Assembly: GCA_038501195.1 (NCBI GenBank)
Contig: JBBPUQ010000008.1
Location: forward strand, 352,001-416,000
DNA: 64,000 nucleotides
Direction of reading: 5' to 3'
Source of the DNA: Nemania diffusa
Taxonomy: Eukaryota; Ascomycota; Sordariomycetes; Xylariales; Xylariaceae
Below, one piece after another: positions 1 to 11,468 of the stretch. How positions within the stretch are numbered: position 1 is the first letter of the stretch; each line of letters starts with the position of its first letter. Position numbers and translations under genes: made by a program. A model generated the notes under the pieces. The model saw nothing but the letters and a program-made list of their open reading frames with translations. It did no database searches and was not told where the DNA came from.

Positions 1-1137
1 TAAGCACAGCCTTACAGCTAGTACCTCCTGCGTCGACGCATAGAACTAAGCCCTCATTAAGGGCGTCTTTCTGTGTTTCCTTTTCGCGAACTTCATCAAA
101 CACATGGGCTAGGATGCCCTTATTCCGCCGGAGTCGGTCTTCTGCCGCTGTCACTGACAGCTTCAAAACTATCGTAACAGCAGCTAGCTTGACACTCCCA
201 CGACAGGACGCCAAGCCCCGATCTAGCTCTGCGTCAGACCGCGGGCAGTCGTCACCACCAACGAACCGGAGGATGTCCCTAGCTCGATGCTTCAGCTTGA
301 CGTTGGTAGCTTTTACGTCGATCATCTGTGACAGGTTAGAGAGGGTAAATCGCCTCACGAGGAGGAAGCCGGACACCCACCAGGTTCCCGTATGTCTTGC
401 CAAGCTTGATCATGATACCGGTGCTGATCATGTCCAAAACTAGCTTTGTCGCTGTCCCAGCCTTCATCCTTGTGCTTCCGGTTACCGCCTCCGGTCCCAT
501 CACAGCAGGAATAAGGTAATCCGCATTACCCTCAAGCTCAACTACTGAAGGCAAGACACAGACAAGTGCAATAGTAGTAGCCCCCAACGACCTCACATAA
601 GAAAGGCCTCTTAACACGTAAGGCGTGCGACCAGAAGATGCAATTCCGACCAAGGACTCTACGTTCGGGTCCAAATTGAACGACCGTAAATCAGCCGCAG
701 CTCCGTCCCCATCGTCTTCGGCACCCTCTTTAGCGTGGCGGAGAGCATAGTCGCCACCGACGATCAGTTCTACGAATTGACCGGAGGGAGCCGAATACGT
801 AGGGGGTATCTCGGATGCATCAAGGACACCTAGCCTATAGTGTTAGAAGGTAATAAGCCTCTGCGGATCAAGAGCTGGAGTTGTAAGAGTAGCTATGTTA
901 CCTTCCGCTGGTCCCAGCGCCAATATAGAAGACACGGCCACCATTACGCACCCGCTCTGATAGAATGTCTATAACGTCTGCAATGATGGGGATACATCGC
1001 TCGACTGCTAATGGCACTTCACGGTCCTCCTGATTGAGAATCTAGCAGAGCTCGAGATTAGGCACGCCGTCGATACTAGCCGTCCGGGGGTTGCGCTTCT
1101 CAGTCTGCAAGCTGGCGAGCTGGACGGGGGTTGACAT
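1..1137 (-). pseudogene. MurQ-BadF type fusion (N-acetylmuramic acid 6-phosphate etherase-like plus sugar kinase-like), partial, early stop
   Basis: The gene runs off the left edge. Exons read 1137-902, 834-381 and 325-<1, joined by 67-bp and 55-bp introns (GTAACA...CTATAG with CTAAC; GTGGGT...CACAG with CTAAC). The N-terminal half is a SIS-fold MurQ-like etherase: LQTEKRNPRT near the start, GGRVFYIGAGTSGRLGVLDA, GIASSGRTPYVL, and GPEAVTGSTRMKAGTATKL. The reading then passes a linker into LCVDAGGTSCKAVL, the phosphate-binding start of a BadF/BadG (ASKHA) N-acetylglucosamine kinase-like domain. In bacteria MurQ recycles muramic acid 6-phosphate; fungal fusions of this type are often named glucokinase regulator-like, and their substrate is unclear. 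Codon 32 (1042-1044) is TAG within an otherwise conserved stretch, so the full-length product is blocked unless translation begins downstream. A single C-to-T change from CAG would explain it. Confidence 0.8.
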
Positions 1138-1768
1138 CTCTTAGGCTCCTCCGTCTAGCTTCCTTCTCTTGATTTGAGCCTTGCCAACGGAAATCCCAAG
1201 CTGCGAGGAATACGGGCGTTGTTATTCTGAGTTAGTTCGTCATCATTAAGTTGGAACTTATTCTCTTATAGCCAATGGAGATTGTTTTCCTAGAACATAA
1301 CGATATTCAGGCGCTTACCACCGGCGTAACCTCAGTCTCTTGTTCAATCCACGATCTGTACTCGACAAACATTGCTCACCACCTCGCACTTAGCGTATTT
1401 CTCGATGCTCTCCCGCAGGCCGGTATGTGCCTATCATGGCGGGGAACAACGGCGGGGGACGAGCATAGACGTAGCGGAGACACGATATACTAGATTGGCT
1501 GTATGCAACCCCTTTACTCCGCAGGGGGCATGCAGTCGTACATATCTGCGTATCTACGCGTAGAAGAACGTAGATACGTAGGCGATTGACGCAAATGTAA
1601 CGTGTCAGAGAACGGCATTGCGGGCTGCACCGTCCGGCTGTGGGCTTCATCGCAATGGCCATATGGTCGCATCTTTCCTGCCAACATCAGGAATCATCCG
1701 GTCGCGACCATCGCCGTTAGAGAGCCCCAGTGTCTTTAAAGTTCTTGCTAACTTCGCAGCAGTGTAAC
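1138..1768. other. Divergent intergenic region
   Basis: This lies between the outward-facing MurQ-like and UNC93-like genes and presumably holds both promoters. Short overlapping reading frames occur on both strands, but none has recognisable family motifs or splice structure. I see no RNA gene or repeat. Confidence 0.5.
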
Positions 1769-2960
1769 ATGTCTAATGAGACGGAAGCTGCGCCTCCAAT
1801 CCACGACCAGCCCTCTATAAGAGGCCTAGAGTTGCAGCTAAGCAGCTACCACCAACTACACTCGTCCAAGCTGGTGCGCTTCTATGCTCATCCGTGGACG
1901 CAGATTTTGCTCATCAGCGCGATCTGTTTCTGTCTCAACGGTGTAAGTGACTTGTGCCTCCTGACGTCTGTGGCGATTCTAATATTCATACTATATTGCG
2001 CAGATATATAATGCCCTCAGTGTCATTGGGGGATCAGGGCAGGTCGACCCAACTGTAGCGGCTAACGCCACTGTCGCGTTGCTCTCCACCACCGCGGCGA
2101 CGGCTCTCTTCATCGCAGGCCCAATCTTCTCGTGGGTAGGGCCACGCATCTGCTTCTTGATCAGCGGGTGTACATATTCCCTCTATACAGGCAGCTTGCT
2201 GCATTTCAATCGTTATGCAGGCGGTGCCTTTGTCATCGCCTCAGGCGCCATCTTGGGAGTTGGTGCTTCCTTCATCTGGATTGTCCACGGAGCCATTATG
2301 ACCACGTACGTGGAAGAGTCGCAGAAAGGCAGAGCCATCGCCGTCTTTTAGATCACCTTCAACCTCGGCGGTGGTATCGGATCGTTAGTCTCCTTCGGCC
2401 TGAACTATCACTCCAAGAGTGGCACGGTTACCGACTCGACGTATATTGCTCTCCTTGCCATCATGGTTTTCGGCTATTTTCTCGGGTTCTTTATCTGCTG
2501 ACCGTCGCGCATCCGCCTTGTCCAACTACATAATGCAGGTGAGACAGAGAAGCGCAGCGTTAAGGGCACCATCGTGATGGCGGTTAAAACCATGACAAGG
2601 TGGCGTGTGGCAGGTATGATTCCGCTCCTCTACTCTGCTAATGTCTTCTATAGCTACCAGCAGAATGAAGTCAACGGCCGAACCTTCAACATCCGTACAC
2701 GCTCCCTCAATGGCGCACTATACTGGATAGCGCAAATGCTTGGCGGCCTCACAATTGGCCTCATCCTCGACATGCCGTGGTTCAGCCGTAGCATGCGTGC
2801 CCGCATCGGCTGGGCGATTCTAATCGTAACTGGTATGATTATTTGGGGAGGTGGATACGCGTTCCAGCTGTGGGAGAACAAGCGCATTGCTGCCGGTCAC
2901 ATTCCGGACATCGACTATACGCGCGGCAGGATCTCGGCTGCGCCCATCATCTTATATATC

Positions 2961-3550
2961 CAGCGCTACCCACAGGTAAAGTAATACTTTGACTGACTGT
3001 CAATTAATTGACCCAATCCAGTCCAAATAATCCGTTTAAAATTGATTGCAAGTAAAGTAATAATTCTTTACCTGACTTGTTACTTGTCAATTACTTCCAA
3101 TTAATTTTCCTATTTTTTAAAAATATTTTTTTGTTGTTTTTTTGGTAAAAAAGAAGCCTTCTTTTCCTAGGTAGGCTAGGTGGCACCCTGTTTTTAATTC
3201 AGCCACATACACAGCCACTTACCAAGCCACTTACCAAGCCACTTACCTAGCCACTTACCTAGCCACTTACCTAGCCACTGACTTAGCCACTTACATCTAC
3301 CTAGCCTACATTCTACCACTTTACCTACCAACCACCCTACCAACCACCCTACCTACTTACCTACCTACCTACCTTGCTTTTTACAATCTGTACGCTTTAC
3401 GTACATTACTTGAATTACTTGGTCAATTAACTTATCAATCAAGTCAATAGATTCCGGCAAGTCAGTCAAACAAGCGTTTTTTTGCGATCAATCAAGGTAA
3501 AACACGTCAAAAGCCGTTTATTTGACTGACTTTACCTGTGGGTAGCGCTG
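2961..3550 (-). mobile_element. Short non-autonomous hAT element (590 bp)
   Basis: Both ends begin with an inverted CAGCGCTACCCACAGGTAAA. Perfect 8-bp direct repeats TATATATC flank it (2953-2960 and 3551-3558), the target-duplication length of hAT transposons. No coding capacity is visible. The left end matches the right end of the 3,980-bp element at 17442-21421, and the right end matches that element's left end over more than 60 bp, so this copy lies in the opposite orientation and looks like an internally deleted relative. The interior holds eight 12-bp tandem units and a CTAC/CTACC-rich stretch. It is inserted in a transporter exon. Strand is given relative to the longer copy and is arbitrary. 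Confidence 0.9.
3201..3296 (+). repeat. Eight tandem 12-bp units inside the hAT element
   Basis: Eight consecutive units of consensus AGCCACTTACCW run without a gap; the first and the last two are the most changed. A related CTACC-rich stretch follows to about 3373. hAT transposases are known to bind short repeated subterminal motifs, so a binding array is one plausible role. That role is inferred. Confidence 0.85.
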
Positions 3551-3888
3551 TATATATCTTCTATGGTGGCTACGACGCGCTGTGGCAGGGCTTTGCCTAC
3601 TGGCTCATCGGCACCGAGTCCAACAGTTCCGCGAGAGCCGCCATCCTCGTAGGGTCGTATAAGACATTCCAAGCTGCCGGCGGTGCGATGGCATGGAGAA
3701 TAAACGCGCTCCATACGAGCGCGTTAACCCAGCTAGGTATGAACTGGGGCTTGTGTATCAGATCCCTTCTTGTTGTCCTGCTAACTGTATGGACTGTTAC
3801 AAACCACACCACTGTAGAAGCCGAGGCTGGGTATGAGGGGAAAAAGGAGGAGATAAACCTTAAAATAGCTGACGATGAAGATGTTTAA

Positions 3889-6682
3889 CATTGTAGTGCT
3901 CCCTCCGTTCAAGTGTCCAAAGACGATGTTGAGGCGGGCTAGCCCCGGTGCGATGAAGGGCGGATCTAGTATCTGCCTAGAACTCATCAGACTATTCTAA
4001 TTGCGACAACAGAACCACTGCTTTAAACTACCGATCGACAGATACTCCAAGCATGATTGCTGCAAGTCTAGACGTCAGAGGTAGGACTATGTCCTTCGCG
4101 CTAGAGCCGGAGGTGCTACAAGAAACTTATGAAAGAACAACTAGCTGCGAGCCAGATCCCAGTAATATGCTGTACATTAGTTCGTCAACAACGGGCTGTC
4201 TAAACAGATATCTCAACCTTGCGTGGTGAACTATTGCCTACTAGTGTAGCGCTGCATTTTCGGGGAACTTGATGCACGTAGATAAAAGCTCATAGTTATA
4301 GGCGGAATTCTCCTAACCCTGCAGTATAATAATAATAGACATAAAATGCAGAGTAATTTCAGGACAAATCCTTGTGAAGATTGAGATGGTACTCTCTAAA
4401 TGCTAATAACTATATTCTCACTTGTGACAGGTAGGAGTTAGGAGAAAGTCTATGCGACGGCGAAATCACGGAGGAATGGCGAGTTCACGACGTCATGAGT
4501 GTTAAGTTCAGATTATATCTCTCTATAGAAGCTCAGAACAAGCATAATAAGAAAATCCAGGTGCTCGAGGAAATGCAAGATCGCCCGACTACGCGGCGCA
4601 ACGATGCCCCCATAGGGAAGGATATTACTAGTAACGAATGTAGTAGGATGCTCATAGGCCTTCATTAGCCGTGTTTCATTGACTCATGGTTCCTCCCTTC
4701 TCCCAGGGTTGCTTAGTTTCGTGTATTTATACTCGATAATATTTATGATCGTGGGATTAACGTAAGGCTGATTAAAGCAGCTTGCAATTCATCCGCTCTA
4801 TTTAACAACTCTTCATCTGAGACCACCATATCTGGAGAGAAAACTGTCACCACCGCTAAAAGCTATGGTTACCTACTGCGATAAGGGGGTGGCTAAGCTA
4901 CCTCGTAAAGCCACAGTCTTGTGGCTGTGCCACCGAACGGAACGTGTAGATCACACACACCGTACTCTAGAGGCTTGATCGCTGGCACAATAGCATTTCT
5001 AGGGATTTTTTGCTTCAATTCATCAAAATAGTAGGATTTATTTAGGAGGACTAGACGAGGGCTGATTTAGCTTTATGGCTTGTGACTGTGCCATAAACCT
5101 GTGGCTGGCAGGTGGCTTGCCATTTGCTCCGTCACAATATACTTCCTTACAGATAAACTGAGGTTAGGTCATCCCTGCCAAGTCGAGAAATCTTGGTACC
5201 TAGGTACCTAATACAAGGTGGTGAAGCCACTTGTTTTGCGGCTGTGTTAAAAGCTAAAAATGCCCTTAAACCTTGTAGAACACTTCATACTTCCTGCTTT
5301 AATCGATAGTAAATGTGCATATAGGTTAGAGTAGCATATGTAATTACATTCCTTGATGAATTTGCACCTTTTTTCTTCTATCCTTAAGCTGACAGTAAAA
5401 TGGAACGTTTGTTAAACATACGTTGCACCTCGGAGACCTGGTTAAAGCCGCATTAGCACTTCTATAATGAAACAGAGTGTAAAGGCTAATCATTGGCCTA
5501 AGAAGAAGCCATCTGTAGGTTTCGCAGAAGCCTGCAGGCTTGAAGAAAAACTACGAAATCATTAAGCAGTTCATAGAATAGGACTCGAAGGCCAAAAGGA
5601 TGTTGTATTGGAAATGGAGGGTCTGTAGCAGTACAGAAGCTGGCGAAAATACTGTAGTGGTCTCAATCACCCCATACCTTCCTATTACCCTTCGCACCTA
5701 CCCGCCTTTCATGAGACCAAAACTGTAGGTAAATCTATCTAAGCGGGTATGGAGTGCTCTACAGAGTTTGCGCGATTTTGTAGCTAGTGCAGTAACGCCA
5801 CACGCTCTATAACAATAGAATTCATATATTAATAATAGACATCGCAGTAAATATGGTAAGCAGGTGGCAACTCTTCCAAGTGCAGACGGTATTTTACACT
5901 ATTATGTAACACTTGAGTAGAAAGTAGAGAATGTCAGAGGCAAATTATGTAATCCGAACGAGGTCCTGTCGTACGGAGGGTAGAAAGTTTGAATGGGCGT
6001 ATAGAAAATCTAACATTTAAGCTGGGAAAAAGTATGGGTTCTAAGCCGCACAAGTTTACCGCCTTTAAAAATGAGAAATAAGGAGAGAATAAACAGTTGA
6101 TTGTTATTCAAGATAATCATTAATATCAAATAAAATAAAATTATAAATGATATACTCTATCGTTGTTTTCCTGTTGTACAAATAGTGAACATCTAACTTT
6201 AGCTCCTTACATCCAGGGCTAAAGCATTAGATCACGTTTGAAATACCACTTGCCCTCCTTAATTATTTGTTTCAGTAGCACTTAGGGTCACTGACAACAA
6301 TTCCAGGCGTTCTTGCCTCTGCCTCTGCAATGGTACAGTATAAATTTACATTGCTTTAGTACCTAGGTATTCACTCGTTTTTTAAGTTCACGTTGCTAGG
6401 ATACAGTCTTCTCGCACCTTCCTTTAATAGTATTCACCTTGTGTACTGACCTACATCCTATTGTGTTGAATGGATTCAATACAGCCATTGTCTTTGCCAC
6501 ACAGGCCGTATTCTATTAATCTGAAGAGAAATCCAACACTCCCCAATACTCTACTTTTGAATTATAAATTACTCTTCCCTACGCAGTTTTACCTCGTTCA
6601 TACCTTTATTACTCATACATATCTAATATAACCCCCCACCTTCCTCGTCTAAATCTGTCGACCAGCTGATTCATAGTCCACG
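3889..6682. other. Gene-poor region, degenerate repeat traces
   Basis: No reading frame of useful length or with family motifs is present. Around 5600-5720 a stretch resembles one near 14041-14160 (shared GTATT-GAAAT-GAGGGTCT pattern), suggesting two old copies of one repeat. Short motifs with GTGGCTGTGCC recur around 4910-5240. No tRNA, rRNA or promoter could be supported. Confidence 0.5.
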
Positions 6683-8307
6683 ATGCATGATTTGGAGCTT
6701 ATAAGCGAGGGCATGAGCTTAACAAGCCTCTCTAACGATACTACTACCTCTGCGGACGCCCTAACACCGAGGTCCGCAAGCCCGGATATAGCTGCGAGCG
6801 AGTCAAATGAGGAATCTCTCGACCAGACACCGGAAAACACAGAACTCGAGGCAAAATCAACATGGAGTGAACAAGGGAACAACGATGAGCCAGCGCCTCT
6901 AGAAACCATACAGCCCAGACTCGATCGTGTTTGGAGCACGCGCCACAGAACTAGTCGGTATAAGAACGTTGTCGCCTTTTTAATACAATGGGAAGAACAC
7001 GATTTGGGAGACGAATTAGATGAATCCACTCACCGTTATGATTGGATGTTCCGCAACCTCTACAAATATGAGGTGTGGTGTTTCAAGATCCCCAGCAAGA
7101 AGCCACATCTAGCGGTAATGAGACAGCTGGCGGCACTGGCTGAAAGAGACGGACCAGAAACTCTCTTCATAATTTGGTATGATGGTCACGGCTTTGAACA
7201 TCCAGATCGACGAGGGCCTCCGGAGTGGAGCTCACATCGAGATCCGGAGTAAGAATTTCCCTTGACCAATCAGACCCCTCTAAAGGCCACCTCGGCGCAG
7301 TGACTTAAGAGTGGAATAACGAGGCCGCTTGCGTAGCTATGATCACCTAATAGGAGTATAAATAATACTCGGATAATAGCTTTATTAGGTGGGAACAAGC
7401 GTGTGATTTACCTCATTATTTCACTCTTAAGTTACTATGCTAAGGCCGCCTTTGAAGGGATTTCTCATAAATTCCCCCCTTTGGGGTTAGATGAAACTGC
7501 TGACATAACTTGTAGACAGGCCAAGGTCTTGCAGTCCGGCATTATCTCTAATGCCCTGAGCGACTGCGAAGCCGACATTCTCCTAGTTAATAATGCGTGC
7601 AACAGCTTGACCTGTGATCGTTTTATTGGAACGGGCATTGTTGAGTCAATAAGCGCCAGCGCATTCAACACGTTCACATACGGATCAATACGCAACGATG
7701 ATTTATCTCCGAGTATGACGTGGGCAGCGCACCAGATCTTAAGTGACAAGAGATCGGTCGAGGAAGGCATCACGGTAGCTGAGCTACACCGACGAATTTG
7801 CTTAGGAACCCAGTGGGCTGCGTCTGACCATATTCCTAATTGGAACGGGCCTGATGGAAATATCAGTAAGTTTTATACACCCTGCATGAACCGCAACTCT
7901 CCATTTCTTTCACCCCTACCCTCAAGGCCAGCAGCCCTTCTCCAAGTCACGACTCGAAGGGTAGTAGGCTAACAGTCACCATAGTAAATTGGGATGAAAA
8001 GAGCGGTCGCACACAGCCGGTTTACACGCGGCTGTCGGCTGATGCAGCTGGCCCAGGTGGAAGGACACGAAGCATTGTGCTTCGTAGGCTGGAAGAGCCG
8101 AAGGATGTATGGGTAGGGTATGACGATAAAAAGGTGCAACTCGAACTTCGTCTATGTGATTACGATGAGATTAACCCTGATGAATGGGTCGAGTGGATTC
8201 TGATGGCACCGTCCTGTGTTCAAAATGCCCTCCTTACTACCAAGAACAATATTGAAAAGGAGGAGGAACCCGAGGCCCCTGCGTTTGATAACAGTGCATG
8301 GAATTAA
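6683..8307 (+). pseudogene. Caspase-like (peptidase C14 / metacaspase-type) gene, apparently broken
   Basis: Three coding segments follow one another. Segment 1 (6683-7252) has an acidic, Ser/Thr-rich N-terminus of about 85 residues, then YKNVVAFLIQWEEHDLG and LFIIWYDGHGFEHPD, which fits the caspase-fold beta strand with its catalytic His. Segment 2 (from about 7437) has ADILLVNNACNS, in the place of the catalytic-Cys strand, usually DCC in this family. Segment 3 (about 7921-8307) holds VTIVNWDEKSG and an acidic C-terminus. Segments 1 and 2 share a frame but are separated by a stop at 7250-7252 and a 138-bp inverted-repeat element. Segment 3 is in another frame; the good GTAAGT donor at 7866 has no acceptor giving the right phase, so I infer a frameshift. 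Fungal homologues are often in accessory regions and linked to cell-death signalling. Confidence 0.55.
7299..7436. mobile_element. MITE-like inverted-repeat element in the caspase-like gene
   Basis: The two ends form an inverted repeat: AGTGACTTAAGAGTGG on the left and AGTAACTTAAGAGTGA on the reverse of the right, about 23 of 26 bases matching. A second inner pair is built on CACCTAATA, and the AT-rich centre contains stop codons. It could fold into one long hairpin. No clear target duplication flanks it, so the exact boundaries and the superfamily are uncertain. Confidence 0.55.
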
Positions 8308-11300
8308 GCGAGCAAGGCGCAGGAGGAAGTTTTAGTACACTATATCTACATCTAGCGAACACACTATAGCAGGTGCACAGCGAATATAGGACTTTTGCCG
8401 AGACTATTGGGTTGAAAATTGGTAATAATACATACACTATTAAAGCGAAACGTGTAGATAGCAGGCACCGCACTTCGGAGACTGACATGTAATCACAATA
8501 GTTATTCACTTCCAAAGATTTTACTGTTATCTAAAATAGTTTTGCTAAATCAAAGCAATAACGTAGAATTTAATGTGAGAAACATGCAGTTTTCTTCCAG
8601 TACTGCATAAAATAAATAGAAAGAAATCAACGCGAACTTAGAAAACTAAGCCTATTAATAAAAACCCCTTACTTTCGAGTGCAGGTTTACCCGCACTATC
8701 ATACATCCCTAGATAAGACCTTGTCGTAACTAGGGTTGCTGGGCCTCAATTGATGTATACATTCATGGATTATTTATATAGTGCAACAAACCGCGCGTTA
8801 CAGTATCACCACGAAAATTCACACACTCGCGCGCCTTTTACTTATTCGTGGAGGCCCTCCCCACTAAAGCTGTCACCTGCTCTGAAAGTTGTCGCGTACG
8901 ACACCGCTGTGCGCATTGATTACTTTGCATGGCCAATTAGTAGCAGGAATTAACCTGTTGCCGCTGATGACATTGATGAGAGCAGTGACCGAATATGCCG
9001 CCCAGCCTATAGCCTCCGGAGGTCGGTCCTAGGCAGGTATGACCAGCGAGGGCAGGTGAACGTACAAACATGACGAATGAGAAGGTGAGAGGAGTCACAC
9101 GAGATCCGGCTAGCTGGGAAATGGCTTTTGCTATTACGTCAACCCTAGGAACGAGCAATACAGAAAATAGATGAGAGGGGTTGGTTGCGCGACTGCTGTA
9201 AAATGACACATGATGAAGCTACAGGGTCAAAGTGACGCTCAGATAGTGTGCATAGTATGGGTATAATGGGACGAAAAGGGTGGTGGTAGAGTACAAGGGG
9301 TAAAAGGAAAGGTGCGAGGAGAGGGGGGGGGTGCGTGGCCTAGGTAGAGTGAGCCTGTAAAGCACTCATGGCCTCTAAAGCTGCATTCATATATCTCAGC
9401 ACACTGTTGAATATAACTCTCTCCCTAAGTTATCTATCAACCTATATTTTCTTGTTGATTGAATCCTTTAGCTCGACGAAGGTCATTTTTAAGTCTCAAA
9501 CCGTCTTTTGTCATGGCAATCATAGCCATTCGCCAACGCTTTATCCGGCTTCAAAATCGCATCACTCATAAATTAAATGGCTTTTTTACGATACTCTGTG
9601 GCATTAAAGAACCTAGATAAGAAGAGTCACGATTAACCGCTCTTTTATAACACAAAAGTAGGACAAGGTTCCAACGAGGTTTTCCACGATCTCATCCCTT
9701 CTGTCGTCGGCGCCGTCCGGTAGCAAATGGTCTACAGTCAAACACTACAGCCGTGGCGCTAAGGGTTCCTGATGAGTTTGCCCAAGACCCAATTCTAGTA
9801 TCTTCAGAATATTATTTAATACTGATTTCTGTTTTTAAAGTAGATAGCACCTGCATTAGGGTTAAAAAGATTAAGTAGACATTGCGCAATAGTAAGTTCC
9901 CGCAAGGCACATAAGGTCTCGATGTTGTCCCCCAAGTGCGATTTCATGTTCTTATAAGCTTACGTGAAAAACGTTACAACATCGGAGAGTTCGTCGAATC
10001 GTGTCAGATCCACCTAATATAATGTAGCCAGGCTTATATCAACAAAATTAAAAAAAAAAATTAAAAAAAAAAAAAACCAATATCTCGGGCTATTATATTA
10101 AAGCAGTACTACTTCAATATTTCCCAAATTGCCCTAGCTGCGGCGAGGCCCACAGCATCATTTTTCGACTGGTTAACATATTAAATCTTTTCGTATCTTA
10201 TTTCCCTGCCATGAGCCAGTAATTTGTGAGCAATCGTTGGCCAAGTGAATGTTTAGACCCTTTTCTCGCTGCTCACGTAATCGCCGCAGTATATTTTCAT
10301 TATAGCAACCTGCATGTCGATATATGTTGTTATTTGTGATTGGTCGCGTTTTTGACAACTTGATGAATAGAGTACGCTTTCTCTTATTCACCCATTTCAA
10401 GTAAGAAATCTACTTGTGTGTATAATAACTGTTTATTGCTTTCAGATCTTCTAAGTCCAGTCTAGTCTCTACACTCGGAAGCACCGATATACTGCTCATT
10501 TCAGCTCCTGTCTGCGAAAAGTCTCCGGTAGTCTTGTTGGCGCTAGCTTCTGTCGCACGGATAGAAGCTAGTGTATTCCCCCCTCCTGGTGTCGTATGTG
10601 TGGTAACTGGTCTAGACATTGCTGGCTCTTGTTGTGATGCCAATGCCTCTGATGGATTGGTTAACATGGCATTCGAAATAGAACTCTGTATCACTTCCAG
10701 AGCTATGAGAAGTTTAGTAATAAAATTATCTTGCCTGAGTCTTATCTTCTTTCTTAACATAAAAAGGTGGTACTTGTCAGTCTATGTTGACTATCAAAAA
10801 GTGATTAGCTTCAAGATAAACCGGGTTGCGAGAGCCTATTCTAATACAATCCTTATTTTCCGACATCCAAACTACGAGATCCTGCCCTCGTTATTGCATT
10901 TGTGGCTTCATCACTATGGCTAGATACTGAAATGAAGCGTGCAATATACACACAACGCACTCTAGAGGACTGGCCACGGCCATCTTAATCACTTCTAGAG
11001 ATTTGAGGCAGTAAAAACAGTAGTCTAGTAAAGCAATCGAATAATATTGGTGTAGCAGAACCACTACATAGGCTGCGCAGCGACCTAGTCGGTCGATGCC
11101 AAAGGCATCGATGCCGCTCATCTCCTTCTAATAGAGAACTATCTCTTTGCTAGCTAATAAATACAAAAATGAAGAATATAGGGTCTTGATGACCTAATCA
11201 ACGCGAACTGTTAGAAATACACCTTTAGAAAGAAAGAAAAATAATTGACCGGTCACGCCAAATCTTTAGGCGCAGTGGTATTTCCTAACACGAACCCCTG

Positions 11301-11468
11301 TAGCAGTGTCACACGCACTGTCTCAATACCTTTTGATATTGTCCGAGACTTGGTGCAAGTAGCATCTCACAAGGCCTTTGGTAGCTTCACTCAACTTGAA
11401 TTCTGTATTCTCCTAACCTCCCGATTCTCTTACTACCCAAGCCCGATACGGAAAATCCCAATGCCTCT
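8308..11468. other. Gene-poor region with A-rich tract
   Basis: The largest unexplained frame is treated separately at 10410-10760. An A-rich tract broken by TT lies at about 10046-10076. Two similar stretches, near 10690-10730 and 10985-11030, share ATCACTTC-AGAG and read LLIALEVIQ and CLKSLEVIK on the minus strand, suggesting an old duplication. I saw no splice-supported gene. Confidence 0.4.
10410..10760 (-). CDS. Possible uncharacterised Ser/Thr-rich ORF (116 codons)
   Basis: The frame starts with ATG and has a Lys/Arg-rich beginning (MLRKKIRLRQ), a short hydrophobic stretch (FITKLLIALEVI), and a Ser/Thr/Ala-rich remainder. No family is recognised. Composition looks more protein-like than neighbouring random frames, but no introns, promoter or related gene support it. 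It may be a remnant of a repeated gene, because a fragment upstream near 10985-11030 resembles its beginning. Confidence 0.2.
   Translation of the reverse strand: MLRKKIRLRQDNFITKLLIALEVIQSSISNAMLTNPSEALASQQEPAMSRPVTTHTTPGGGNTLASIRATEASANKTTGDFSQTGAEMSSISVLPSVETRLDLEDLKAINSYYTHK

Larger units (their letters stand above)
1769..3888 (+). pseudogene. UNC93-like (DUF895) major facilitator transporter, broken by two stops and a hAT insertion
   Basis: Exon 1 is 1769-1942. A 61-bp intron (GTAAGT...GCGCAG) leads to exon 2 at 2004, giving CLNG-IYNALSVIGGSG. Family features are many hydrophobic helices, a VGASFIWIVHGAIMTTYVEE segment, NLGGGIGSLVSFG, and, after the insertion, FYGGYDALWQGFAYWLIG. Two in-frame stops interrupt exon 2: TAG at 2349-2351, where a Trp would fit, and TGA at 2499-2501, where an Arg would fit. 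A transposable element (2961-3550) with its 8-bp duplication splits the gene between ILYI and FYGGYDAL. Without the element and one duplication the frame is continuous to the stop at 3886-3888, for a protein of about 486 residues apart from the two stops, a normal length for the family. Both stops could come from single C-to-T or G-to-A transitions, as RIP makes. It is not expected to give a working transporter. Confidence 0.85.

Noticed and set aside
3201..3296. CRISPR-like array
   Set aside because: The units are directly adjacent 12-bp repeats without spacers, inside a eukaryotic transposon.
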